A stretch of DNA of 14,209 nt from an uncultured Verrucomicrobiales bacterium (GTDB lineage Bacteria; Verrucomicrobiota; Verrucomicrobiae; Limisphaerales; CANJSG01), in NCBI GenBank assembly GCA_946480965.1, contig CAMLMI010000093.1, positions 1 to 14,209 of the forward strand, read 5' to 3'. The notes beneath the pieces are model-generated. The model ran no database searches. It was not told the DNA's origin and saw only the letters and a list, made by a program, of their open reading frames with translations. The translations under genes and the position numbers were made by a program. This document shows positions 1 to 6,737 of this stretch, piece by piece. Position 1 is the stretch's first letter. Every line of letters begins with the position of its first letter.

Positions 1-23
1 GACGCTGCAATTCAAGCTCAACG

Positions 24-1238
24 TCATCTCATTTCTCGGTCTATGAATTCGGAGAAGTCTTTGTATGCAATCACTCGTTGGTCAATCCCATGGGTAGATA
101 CAGATGGGCAAAACTGCTTTGCCATACTCAGGATTCTTTGGGTCTGACGCGATGCTTTCGGACCCCGCCCCAAGTCATCCAAAACGCTTTCTGGTGATGC
201 CGAAACAAGCTGAGGTTCGGGAACCAGAGAGCCTTCGGATACTTTCTTTCTTCTGATCTCGAAAAGCCTCTTGAACCCGTCGTCCAAGAAAGAGTGCATT
301 GAGATTCCCACAAACGATATCCTTGCTGCTTCAGCGATTTCCCTCCCTGCTCTCGTCCAAATGGCTTTGAAAAGGGACGCGTTGTCCTTCCCAGGTTTTG
401 CCCAATAACTTCTCCCAGGCTTTGACTTCGTCGGGACTAATTTTTCGAAATGCTCATCCGATACGTGCATTTCCCACGGAAACGCAATCAACGGCGGCTT
501 GGTATCTTGGATCTTTCGAAACAAAGATTCATGATTCCTTCCAAAGATATCGTTGTGTGTGAGGAATCCCTTGTTCTTTGGCGTATCAGGAACTGCAACC
601 GTCCCATGAAGCTTCAAAAAACAGAATCCCGTTCCCTGGGCTAGATGCTCAGATTCACGATAGGCGAACCCACTCGAGATGGCGTCCAGCACATCCTCCG
701 ACACCTCTTCCATTGCGGCAGCCTTTCGGGTTTTGTAGGCGCGGCCCAGAAGAAAGTCTAAGTATGGGTCATAGTTGAATGTGAGGACGCAAACGTCGTT
801 TCGAAAATCGTGTAGGTTGGGCAGAAATAGCTTCTGGATAAATCGGTAATAGTCGGAGGTCGCGAATCCTGTTGTGGTCGCTTTAATGTCCCGGCTGACC
901 GGTGAAAAAACGAATTCGGGATTCAGCACGGCCAAAGCAACAGACATCAGCTTTTTCATCCCTGCGACTTGCTCTGGAAACCTTGCTTGAGCCAGCTTAC
1001 TGAACTCGTCGACCGTTGCGAAACCTCCTTCCCTGAAAAGCCTCATTTCATCCTGCATCGTATCGGTAAGATCGAGAGCGCTCGTGTAGTTGTTGCTTAT
1101 GCGAGCATCCAAATGGGTTCGCGCCAAGTATCTGCCCCACTCCTGTTTACCCGATAGAAGTTGGCGCAGCTCCTCGGCCATTGGATATCCAGAAGTGTAA
1201 GATGCTCCTGCTCCTAGAATGATGACGTGATTGGCCAT
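24..1238 (-). CDS. SIR2-like (sirtuin-fold) NADase-type protein
   Basis: This 404-aa protein carries the spaced hallmarks of the SIR2-like NAD-binding fold. There is a glycine-rich GAGAS at residues 9-13 right at the N-terminus, followed by SGYP at 16-19. TFNYD at 153-157 matches the sirtuin T-x-N-x-D motif, and LKLHG at 208-212 holds the candidate catalytic His211. A late hydrophobic strand FVGISM (309-314) is typical of the bacterial SIR2-like branch. Standalone or fused proteins of this kind are known in anti-phage systems, where they deplete NAD; that role is inferred here. No second effector domain, signal peptide or membrane segment is seen. The ATG at 1238 was preferred because GAGAS follows at once; the open frame runs back to 1424 with a low-quality extension that overlaps a repeat. 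GC is visibly lower than in the rest of the window, suggesting horizontal acquisition. It lies next to a toxin-antitoxin pair on the same strand. No upstream Shine-Dalgarno is seen. Confidence 0.8.
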   Translation of the reverse strand: MANHVIILGAGASYTSGYPMAEELRQLLSGKQEWGRYLARTHLDARISNNYTSALDLTDTMQDEMRLFREGGFATVDEFSKLAQARFPEQVAGMKKLMSVALAVLNPEFVFSPVSRDIKATTTGFATSDYYRFIQKLFLPNLHDFRNDVCVLTFNYDPYLDFLLGRAYKTRKAAAMEEVSEDVLDAISSGFAYRESEHLAQGTGFCFLKLHGTVAVPDTPKNKGFLTHNDIFGRNHESLFRKIQDTKPPLIAFPWEMHVSDEHFEKLVPTKSKPGRSYWAKPGKDNASLFKAIWTRAGREIAEAARISFVGISMHSFLDDGFKRLFEIRRKKVSEGSLVPEPQLVSASPESVLDDLGRGPKASRQTQRILSMAKQFCPSVSTHGIDQRVIAYKDFSEFIDREMR

Positions 1239-1252
1239 GGCGGTGGACGGAT

Positions 1253-1281
1253 TTAGTAGAGCAGCCACCACTTTTGGACAA
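1253..1281 (-). promoter_or_regulatory. possible promoter of the SIR2-like gene
   Basis: Reading the minus strand, TTGTCC (1281-1276, 4/6 to the -35 consensus) is followed after exactly 17 nt by TACTAA (1258-1253, 3/6 to the -10 consensus). The predicted transcript would begin only a few bases before the ATG at 1238, giving a near-leaderless mRNA. Both boxes are weak; the spacing and the AT-rich -10 are the support. Confidence 0.25.
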
Positions 1282-1323
1282 GCACAGCAGTGAACGAAGG
1301 CTATCAAAGCCACTTCACTTCCA

Positions 1324-1361
1324 GATCCTGCCATTTCGGGGTTTCGATCGGTTTCTGGTGC
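1324..1361 (+). repeat. imperfect 38-bp direct repeat, copy A
   Basis: This segment matches 2199-2236 without gaps at 32 of 38 positions; the core GGGTTTCGATC is identical. It lies between the SIR2-like gene and the end of the PIN toxin gene. On the minus strand it reads, just before a stop, a peptide containing IETPKW and DLEV. Copy B reads IETLKW and DREV in the same relative frame, also shortly before a stop. The two copies bracket the toxin-antitoxin operon in the same orientation. It may be a genome-wide intergenic repeat or the remains of a duplicated gene end. Confidence 0.6.
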
Positions 1362-1446
1362 CGCTTCCGGACGAGCCGGCCGTCTCGGCTTCGGTGGCAA
1401 GATGGCGGAGGAGTTGAAGGACATTCTCTTGACGCGGACGGGACGT

Positions 1447-1887
1447 CTACTTCAACTCCGGCACCTTCAATCCAGCGGCGGCGGCCAACGCGGATTGCCT
1501 CTGGTCGAACGACAGAAACACCCCGCATCCCAGGACCGACGCCGCGGCCACGTGGAGAATGTCGAGGCTGCGGGTGCCGATCCGGTCGGTGTGACGGGCG
1601 CTCAGGCGCTCCGCTTCCAGCAGCATTTCCGGCCAATCCACGTCCACGAACCGGAACACTCCGGAGGCCACGTCGGAAAGCAGGGCCTGGATCGACTGTT
1701 CGCTTTGCTCCAAGGTGATCTCCTTGCGGAAAACGCGGAGGCGAAGGGCGTTTCGGAACTCCAGCCGGTGGAGCGCGGTGAAGGGCAACGGCTCCCGTTG
1801 CCGTCGCATGAAGGCCAGCACCCGCGCCGTGTGGGAATCGGGCGTGTGCAGGGAACAGACGAATCCGGTATCCGCGTAGGAGGTCAT
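1447..1887 (-). CDS. PIN-domain toxin (VapC family)
   Basis: This 146-aa protein has the length and acidic-residue layout of a PIN-domain ribonuclease: Asp6 in YADTGF, Glu43 in RLEFRNAL, Asp109 in SLDILH, and Asp128 in SFDQRQ. These four residues form the metal-binding site of VapC toxins, which cut RNA (often tRNA or rRNA) when released from their antitoxin. No active-site residue appears missing, so it is probably functional. The ATG at 1887 overlaps the antitoxin stop in an ATGA tetranucleotide, indicating translational coupling. The longer open frame back to 2079 is only the antisense/frameshifted antitoxin region. Autorepression through the antitoxin is the usual control. The RNA target cannot be told from sequence. 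Confidence 0.88.
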   Translation of the reverse strand: MTSYADTGFVCSLHTPDSHTARVLAFMRRQREPLPFTALHRLEFRNALRLRVFRKEITLEQSEQSIQALLSDVASGVFRFVDVDWPEMLLEAERLSARHTDRIGTRSLDILHVAAASVLGCGVFLSFDQRQSALAAAAGLKVPELK

Positions 1888-2132
1888 CGGTCGCCGCGTT
1901 CGTCCGCCAGAAGCTCGGTGGCCGTGGTCGAGAGCGAGGTTTCGCCGTAGATTGATTTTAGCCGGGCCGCAAAGTCGGGGCGGGGTGCCCGCGATCCACC
2001 CTCGGGGGAGGGAGGGGCCAGGATGGCGACGAGTTTTCCGTGCTTGCGCACCTCGACGGATTCGCCGGCCTCGACCCATTCCAACACGGCCGCCGTGTCA
2101 TGTTTCAGCTCCCGAATGCTCGTCGTTTTCAC
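1884..2132 (-). CDS. Phd/YefM-family antitoxin
   Basis: This 82-aa protein begins KTTSIRELKHDTAAVLEWV and continues GESVEVRKHGKLVAILAP, the typical N-terminal DNA-binding fold of Phd/YefM antitoxins. The more divergent C-terminal half (about residues 45-82) would wrap the PIN toxin. I chose the GTG at 2132 because family members start right at this MKT-SIREL position. A GTG at 2153 is also in frame, but it would place the start upstream of the predicted -10 box. The gene ends in an ATGA overlap with the toxin. It should neutralise the toxin and repress the shared promoter. A Phd-type antitoxin paired with a VapC-type toxin is a common mixed pairing. Confidence 0.87.
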   Translation of the reverse strand: MKTTSIRELKHDTAAVLEWVEAGESVEVRKHGKLVAILAPPSPEGGSRAPRPDFAARLKSIYGETSLSTTATELLADERGDR

Positions 2133-2133
2133 T

Positions 2134-2167
2134 GTGACACAATTTGGTGACACGCTTTCTTTGTCAA
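2134..2167 (-). promoter_or_regulatory. TA operon promoter with GTGTCAC tandem operator
   Basis: On the minus strand a perfect TTGACA (2167-2162) is followed after 17 nt by a weak AATTGT (2144-2139). Two copies of GTGTCAC lie at 2153-2147 and 2140-2134, 13 bp apart. Each copy is itself a GTG-T-CAC pseudo-palindrome, and the second overlaps the -10. This is the expected layout for an antitoxin-bound operator. The GTG start at 2132 lies about 7 nt after the -10, so the mRNA may be leaderless. Confidence 0.55.
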
Positions 2168-2198
2168 CCGGTGTCCGTGGTCGTTTACCTCACCTCTC

Positions 2199-2236
2199 GA
2201 TCCAGCCACTTCAGGGTTTCGATCTGCTTCTGGGGC
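2199..2236 (+). repeat. imperfect 38-bp direct repeat, copy B
   Basis: This is the partner of 1324-1361 (32/38 identical, no gaps, same orientation). It lies upstream of the antitoxin promoter, so the two copies flank the toxin-antitoxin operon. On the minus strand it reads IETLKWLDREV close to a stop, but a stop also lies about eight codons upstream of that stretch, so no complete gene is present. Confidence 0.6.
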
Positions 2237-2352
2237 GCCGTCCGACAGGAGGCTCACAGAGCTGATAGCTTTCCCAATGGCCCTGGAACATTTTGTGCAG
2301 ACGGCGGAGCGCAGGGTTTAATTGTCGGCAGCGGACGCCGATCCTTTCCCGG

Positions 2353-2706
2353 ATGAAGGCTTTGGTCCATGTCGTGAAAGTGTTTGCGGTGATCTTCACG
2401 GTGCTTTGCGTCGTGGCGGCGATCATTTTCCCGTTCACCGAGCAACAGGGACTGCGGGGTTATGTGCTCGTGTTGCTGGCCGTATCGGCCGCTTGGACCG
2501 GGCTGGGAGCCTTGTGGGTGTATTCGGCCAACAAAAGTCCCTTGTCCATCAGCGGCACGAACCCGGAAGCCTCGGATGATCCGATGGTCCGGGAGATCGC
2601 GAAGGATCTGAACCAAGGAGCGACGCTGGGATTGGAGGCGTTCTATTCGGGGCTGGCATCCGTCCTCATCGCCTATTCGATCTACAAGGACCTAACACCC
2701 GAATGA
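2353..2706 (+). CDS. small membrane protein, unknown function
   Basis: This is a 117-aa protein of unrecognised family. Two strong hydrophobic segments stand out, at about residues 5-27 and 35-57. A third weaker one lies near 95-112, around the YSGLASVLIAYSIY stretch. The loop between the second and third segments is polar and rich in acidic residues, with a conserved-looking amphipathic stretch VREIAKDLNQGA. No catalytic motif is visible. I chose the ATG at 2353 because the hydrophobic segment starts directly after it; the frame is open from about 2293, but those upstream residues are Arg/Cys-rich and implausible. There is no Shine-Dalgarno. It precedes another plus-strand gene by 82 bp and may be cotranscribed with it. 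Confidence 0.6.
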   Translation: MKALVHVVKVFAVIFTVLCVVAAIIFPFTEQQGLRGYVLVLLAVSAAWTGLGALWVYSANKSPLSISGTNPEASDDPMVREIAKDLNQGATLGLEAFYSGLASVLIAYSIYKDLTPE

Positions 2707-2788
2707 ACGGCGGATGATGGAAGCCATGTCGTCGCGATAACTTCTCTTCTCTGGCGCGGCCGCGCTCTTGCGGTATTCATTCCGCCGA

Positions 2789-3400
2789 ATGACCGCACGG
2801 CTTCCCCAACTCCCACCCGCCGCTTCGCCGCTCGCGCGGGCGGATCGGCATTTTGTGGCTTGGGACTGGGGCGAGGTCACGGCCATCAACCAGTCGCTCT
2901 GCCGCAGGGGGCGCGCCCAGCACGGGCTCAATCCGGAGGCCCATGCGCTCGTGGCCGCCGATTGGGAAGTGGCCCGTGCCTGCGCGTTGCCGCTGCTGGA
3001 CGTGCTGGAGCACCTGCACCGCAGCCATCGCCGGGAACCGTTCTTCTTCTTCAACGAATCGACCTTCTCCCAGGTCGGCCGCGAATTGTGCGGCCAGGTC
3101 TTCGCGTCGCTGCCCGCGCTGCGTCGGCGCGAGACGACCACCGCCATCATGCGGTTCGTTGCGGGGCTGATGGAACGCGCGGCGATGGTCGAGATCGTCG
3201 AGAACCTCTGGAGCCCCATGCGGCCGGAGCCGGGCGACCGGGTCCGAACGCTGCGCGGTTCGCTCGTGGGCACCGTGCTCGGGACCGCGCCGGATGGCCG
3301 GGTCCATTGGTTGCCGGATTGCGCCAGCGTCCGGCTGATCACCTTGCCGGAGCTGCTGCTGCGGATCGATTCCGCCCGCTCGCGCCGGGCCATGAGCTGA
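2789..3400 (+). CDS. unrecognised 203-aa protein
   Basis: I do not recognise this family. The protein is soluble, Arg-rich and mostly helical up to about residue 145, with a conspicuous FFFFNESTF stretch around 85. It ends with a compact segment (PGDRVRTLRGSLVGTVLG to VHWLPD and LITLPELLLRID) that looks like a small SH3/KOW-like beta domain. I preferred the ATG at 2789 to an in-frame TTG at 2768. A small hairpin (TCATTC, loop CGCC, GAATGA; 2777-2792) covers this start codon. Codon use is strongly GC-rich, like the neighbours, which supports a real gene. It converges on the ABC permease gene with a 66-bp gap in which I see no clear terminator. Confidence 0.65.
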   Translation: MTARLPQLPPAASPLARADRHFVAWDWGEVTAINQSLCRRGRAQHGLNPEAHALVAADWEVARACALPLLDVLEHLHRSHRREPFFFFNESTFSQVGRELCGQVFASLPALRRRETTTAIMRFVAGLMERAAMVEIVENLWSPMRPEPGDRVRTLRGSLVGTVLGTAPDGRVHWLPDCASVRLITLPELLLRIDSARSRRAMS

Positions 3401-3466
3401 GGGGTTCCGGGGCGGAGCAGCATCCGGATCGCCTGCTTCCAGCATGGCGGCTGCGCGGGCCAAGGC

Positions 3467-4774
3467 CTACTTCGACACGATCCACTTCAGCATCCGGCCG
3501 AAGGTGGGGGCCTGGCCCTGGGAGAGCAGGCCGATGCGGAAGATTTTCCCCGCCGCCCAGACGCACAGCAGCATGAAGGCAACGGCGAGCCCTGCGCCGA
3601 GCAGGATTTCCCAGAGCGGCGGCGCGGGCTTCGAGGCGATGCGCAGCGTCATGATCGTCGGCGTGGCGGGCGGGAAGAGCGACAGCGCACGTGAGAACGA
3701 ACTGGACGGGGACTGGAGCACGGGGCCAAGGCAGAACATCGGAAGCATCACCAGCATCATCGCCGGGAACATCAGGCTCTGCGCGTCGCGGATCTCGCTG
3801 CACGCGGAACCGACCGCGAGGAAGATCGAACCGAAGGTCAGCAACGCAATCATCTGGAAGAGCAGGAACCAGGCGAACAATGCCGGGTCCACTTCGCTGA
3901 ACAGGCCGAACTTTGCCAGCATCCAGCCCGTGCTGCCGAGGTAGAGCACGGAGAGCGTGAGCGAGACCAGCACCGCGCCGACCAGCTTTCCCATCATCAA
4001 CTGGAACGGGCTGACCGAGGCCACCAGCACTTCGGCGATCTTCTGCATCTTCTCCTCCAGCACGCTGTTCAGCAGCGCGGGGGCGGACGACATCACCAGC
4101 ATGAAGAGCAGGATCACCGTGGCCATCGGCACGAGGATCGTGGCGGCGCGGTTCGTTTCCTTCGCGCCCTGGATCTTGCCGCTGGCGTCGCGCTTGGTCA
4201 GGCCCAGCTCGCGGATCTCGACCGGCGTGGTGAGGCGCTGGACGAGGACTCGGTCCACCCCGGCGGCCTCGAAGCGCAGCCGCTTCACCTCGTCGCCGAT
4301 GACGCGGTTCAACCAGCGGGGCAATTCCTCGTAGCTGGCCGTTTCGGTGAAGTAGGAGACGGCGTTGGTCGCGCCGATGGCCGTGGCGTCGGGGCGGATG
4401 ACGAGGAAGGCGAACAGCTCCTTGCGCCGCACGCGGTCGGACAGCGTCAGCTCCAGCGCCTCGTCGAACGCGGCGTTGGTGGACACGGCCTCGATCTCGA
4501 AGGCGGGCCGGATCTGCTTGGTGCGATTGGTCGAGGCGAAGAGCTCGTTCGCGTTGCGCTCCGCCGCCTTCGTTTCCAGCAGCGGCAGGAAGATCCCCGA
4601 CTGGTCGAGGACCGCGAGCCGACGCGGGCGGATGTCCACCTTGTCCTTGGCGACGTGCCCGACGATCAGCCCGCCGAACATCATCACGGGAAGCGCCAGC
4701 AGTCCGATGATGAAGGCCTTGCTGCGGACGGCGTTCAGATACTCCGTCCAGGCGACGGTCCAGATCTTACGCAT
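3467..4774 (-). CDS. ABC-2 type transporter permease (NatB/YhaP-like)
   Basis: This 435-aa integral membrane subunit has the NatB-type layout. A first membrane helix lies at about 19-40, followed by a long extracytoplasmic domain (about 45-205). Five more helices follow near 209-231, 260-285, 298-322, 333-353 and 388-410. The coupling segment LEEKMQKIAEVLVASVSPFQLMMGK (split here as LEEKMQKIAEVL at 239-250 and SVSPFQLMMGK at 253-263) is the family signature between helices two and three. It should form the exporter with the ATPase encoded just upstream, whose stop codon it overlaps by 8 bp. The substrate is unknown; relatives export sodium or drugs. This is one of the few genes here with a clear ribosome-binding site. 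Confidence 0.9.
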   Translation of the reverse strand: MRKIWTVAWTEYLNAVRSKAFIIGLLALPVMMFGGLIVGHVAKDKVDIRPRRLAVLDQSGIFLPLLETKAAERNANELFASTNRTKQIRPAFEIEAVSTNAAFDEALELTLSDRVRRKELFAFLVIRPDATAIGATNAVSYFTETASYEELPRWLNRVIGDEVKRLRFEAAGVDRVLVQRLTTPVEIRELGLTKRDASGKIQGAKETNRAATILVPMATVILLFMLVMSSAPALLNSVLEEKMQKIAEVLVASVSPFQLMMGKLVGAVLVSLTLSVLYLGSTGWMLAKFGLFSEVDPALFAWFLLFQMIALLTFGSIFLAVGSACSEIRDAQSLMFPAMMLVMLPMFCLGPVLQSPSSSFSRALSLFPPATPTIMTLRIASKPAPPLWEILLGAGLAVAFMLLCVWAAGKIFRIGLLSQGQAPTFGRMLKWIVSK

Positions 4775-5696
4775 GGGCGGCCTCCGGGGCTTGGGGTTGG
4801 GCGATGCGGACGAAGATGTCGTGGAGCGACGGCGTGGAGACCTCGAAGAGTTCCACCCTGGCCCGGGCGGCTATGGCTTGGAGCAAGGCCTGCGGATCGC
4901 CGGTGTTTCGCAGTTCCAAGTGCTGGCCGAAATCGCGCGCGACCTCGACGCCGGGAATGCCGCGCAGCGCCTCTGCGCCGCCCTGGACGCGGAGCCGGAG
5001 CGTGTCGCGGCCGTAACGCGCGCGGATGCTCTCCAGCGTGCCGTCCAGCACCTTGTTCCCGCGATAGATCATGAAGACGTAGTCGCACATCTCCTCGGCG
5101 GCCGACATGTTGTGGGTGGAGAAGATGATCGTCGTGCCCTGCTTCCGCAGATCGAGGATGGCCGAGCGGAGCACGTCCAGATTCACGGGGTCCAAGCCGG
5201 TGAACGGCTCGTCGAGGATCAGCAGCCTGGGTCGGGCGATGACGGCGGAGATGAACTGGACCTTTTGCGCCATGCCCTTGGACAACGCCTCCAGCTTCTT
5301 GCCCGCCCACGCCTGGAGCCCCATCCGTTCCAGCCATCGGTCGGCCGCGGGACCGGCTTCGTTCGCCGCCATGCCCTTGAGTCCGGCGTAGTAGATGAGC
5401 AGCCGACGCACGGTCATCTTCTTGTAGAGGCCGCGCTCTTCGGGGAGGTAGCCGATGGCGTCGTTGGCCGCGCGGGTGCCGGTCTGGCCGAGGACTTCGA
5501 CCGTCCCGGCGTCGGGCAACACGAGATGGAGGATCGTGCGGATGGTCGTGGTCTTGCCCGAGCCGTTGGGCCCGATGAAGCCGTAGATCGATCCGGTGGG
5601 CACCTGGAGGGTGAGGTCGTTGACCGCGACATGCTGGCCATAACGCTTGGTCACGTGAACCAGGCTGACGGCGAAGGAAGGAGGCGCGGCGCTCAT
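4767..5696 (-). CDS. ABC transporter ATP-binding protein (NatA-like)
   Basis: This 309-aa nucleotide-binding subunit has Walker A GPNGSGKTT (42-50), signature LSKGMAQK (138-145), Walker B LLILDEP (158-164), D-loop GLDP (167-170) and the switch His195 in STHN. The LSKGM signature and the extended C-terminal domain (about 230-309) are typical of the NatA/YhaQ exporter group that pairs with NatB-type permeases. I chose the ATG at 5696; the frame stays open far upstream to 7256, but that part is only prmC read out of frame. It powers export by the permease whose start lies inside its last codons. prmC precedes it by 83 bp on the same strand, so all three may be one transcript. Confidence 0.93.
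   Translation of the reverse strand: MSAAPPSFAVSLVHVTKRYGQHVAVNDLTLQVPTGSIYGFIGPNGSGKTTTIRTILHLVLPDAGTVEVLGQTGTRAANDAIGYLPEERGLYKKMTVRRLLIYYAGLKGMAANEAGPAADRWLERMGLQAWAGKKLEALSKGMAQKVQFISAVIARPRLLILDEPFTGLDPVNLDVLRSAILDLRKQGTTIIFSTHNMSAAEEMCDYVFMIYRGNKVLDGTLESIRARYGRDTLRLRVQGGAEALRGIPGVEVARDFGQHLELRNTGDPQALLQAIAARARVELFEVSTPSLHDIFVRIAQPQAPEAAHA
4781..4785 (-). promoter_or_regulatory. Shine-Dalgarno of the permease gene
   Basis: GGAGG on the minus strand lies 6 nt before the permease ATG at 4774, inside the last codons of the ATPase gene. It stands out because almost no other start in the window has such a site. It fixes this start and suggests re-initiation by ribosomes ending on the ATPase. 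Confidence 0.6.
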
Positions 5697-5779
5697 GAGT
5701 TGGACGCGGCGACTGTGGGCGGCGGACGGGTGCGGCTCAATTGGATTTCGCGGCGGACAATGTAATCCGCTTCCCGAGC

Positions 5780-6631
5780 TCAAAGGCGAATCGCGTGGAG
5801 CATCCGTTCGCGACCCGTGTCGTCGGGCAGAATGGCTTCGACGGTCCAACCGGCTTGCTTGAAGAGCACGCGCAGATCGGGGCCTTGGCCTTCGCCGAAT
5901 TCGGCGAGCAACTGACCGCCGGGGTTCAGCCACGCGGGAGCCGTCTCCGCCAGCATCCGGTAGAAGTCCAAACCGTCCGGGCCGCCGTCGAGCGCGAGCG
6001 CCGGATCGAAGTCGCGCACCTCCGGTTGGAGCTTGGCGATCTCGGCAGTGGGGATGTAGGGCGGGTTGGTGACGATGAGGTCGAAGCGCAGTCCGGCGGG
6101 CAAAGCATGGAAACCGTCGCCGAGATGAAAGGTGATCCGATCCGCCGCGCCCAGCGACGCCGCGTTCGCGCGGGCGACGGCGAGTGCGTCCGGCGAAAGG
6201 TCCACAGCGTGGACTTCGGCTCCGGGCAGATCCAAAGCGAGGGTGATCGCGAGACAGCCGCTGCCTGTGCCGAAGTCGAGAATGCGTAGGGAAGGGTAGG
6301 AAGCCTGTCCCACCTTCACCGCCCATTGCGCCAGCAGTTCCGTCTCGGGACGGGGAATGAGCACGTGGCGGTTCACGGCGAAAACCCGGCCGCAAAATTC
6401 CGCCGTGCCGAGGAGATGCTGGAGCGGTTCGCGCGTTTCGCGTCGGACCAACAGGGCTTCCAGCGCGGCCAGGTCTTGGCCGGAGAGAACGCGGCTTTGT
6501 TCGAGGAACAGTTCCAGGCGTGGCAGGCGCAGCACATGGGCGAGCAACCACTCGGCCTCGGTCCGCGCGGATTCCACGCCCGCCCGGTGCAGGCGTTCGG
6601 TGGTTTGTCGCAGGATCTCGCGGACGGTCAT
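5780..6631 (-). CDS. prmC: peptide chain release factor N5-glutamine methyltransferase
   Basis: This 283-aa protein is a full-length PrmC (HemK). It methylates the glutamine of the GGQ motif in release factors RF1/RF2, using S-adenosylmethionine. The helical N-terminal substrate domain (about 1-75) contains the REPLQHLLG stretch, followed by the IPRPETE motif (92-98). The SAM-binding motif DFGTGSG sits at 119-125, the acidic motif AVDLS at 142-146 and the catalytic NPPY at 189-192. The ATG at 6631 gives the usual family start (MTVREIL). In many genomes prmC sits beside prfA, but not here: downstream are the two ABC exporter genes. No Shine-Dalgarno is visible, and the region to the divergent GH9 gene (106 bp) shows no clear promoter box. 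Confidence 0.95.
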   Translation of the reverse strand: MTVREILRQTTERLHRAGVESARTEAEWLLAHVLRLPRLELFLEQSRVLSGQDLAALEALLVRRETREPLQHLLGTAEFCGRVFAVNRHVLIPRPETELLAQWAVKVGQASYPSLRILDFGTGSGCLAITLALDLPGAEVHAVDLSPDALAVARANAASLGAADRITFHLGDGFHALPAGLRFDLIVTNPPYIPTAEIAKLQPEVRDFDPALALDGGPDGLDFYRMLAETAPAWLNPGGQLLAEFGEGQGPDLRVLFKQAGWTVEAILPDDTGRERMLHAIRL

Positions 6632-6737
6632 CGCGGCGGATGCTGGGCAAGCGTGCAGCGGGAGGCGAGCCCGGTGACGGGTGTCGTTTGTTTTTGGGTT
6701 TGGCGGTCGCGAGGGCGTGGAGTTCCTTCGGGCTGGA

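Noticed and set aside
1239..1424. 62-residue N-terminal extension of the SIR2-like protein
   Set aside because: The extension overlaps repeat copy A, is not protein-like, and the glycine-rich NAD motif expected near the N-terminus follows directly after the ATG at 1238.
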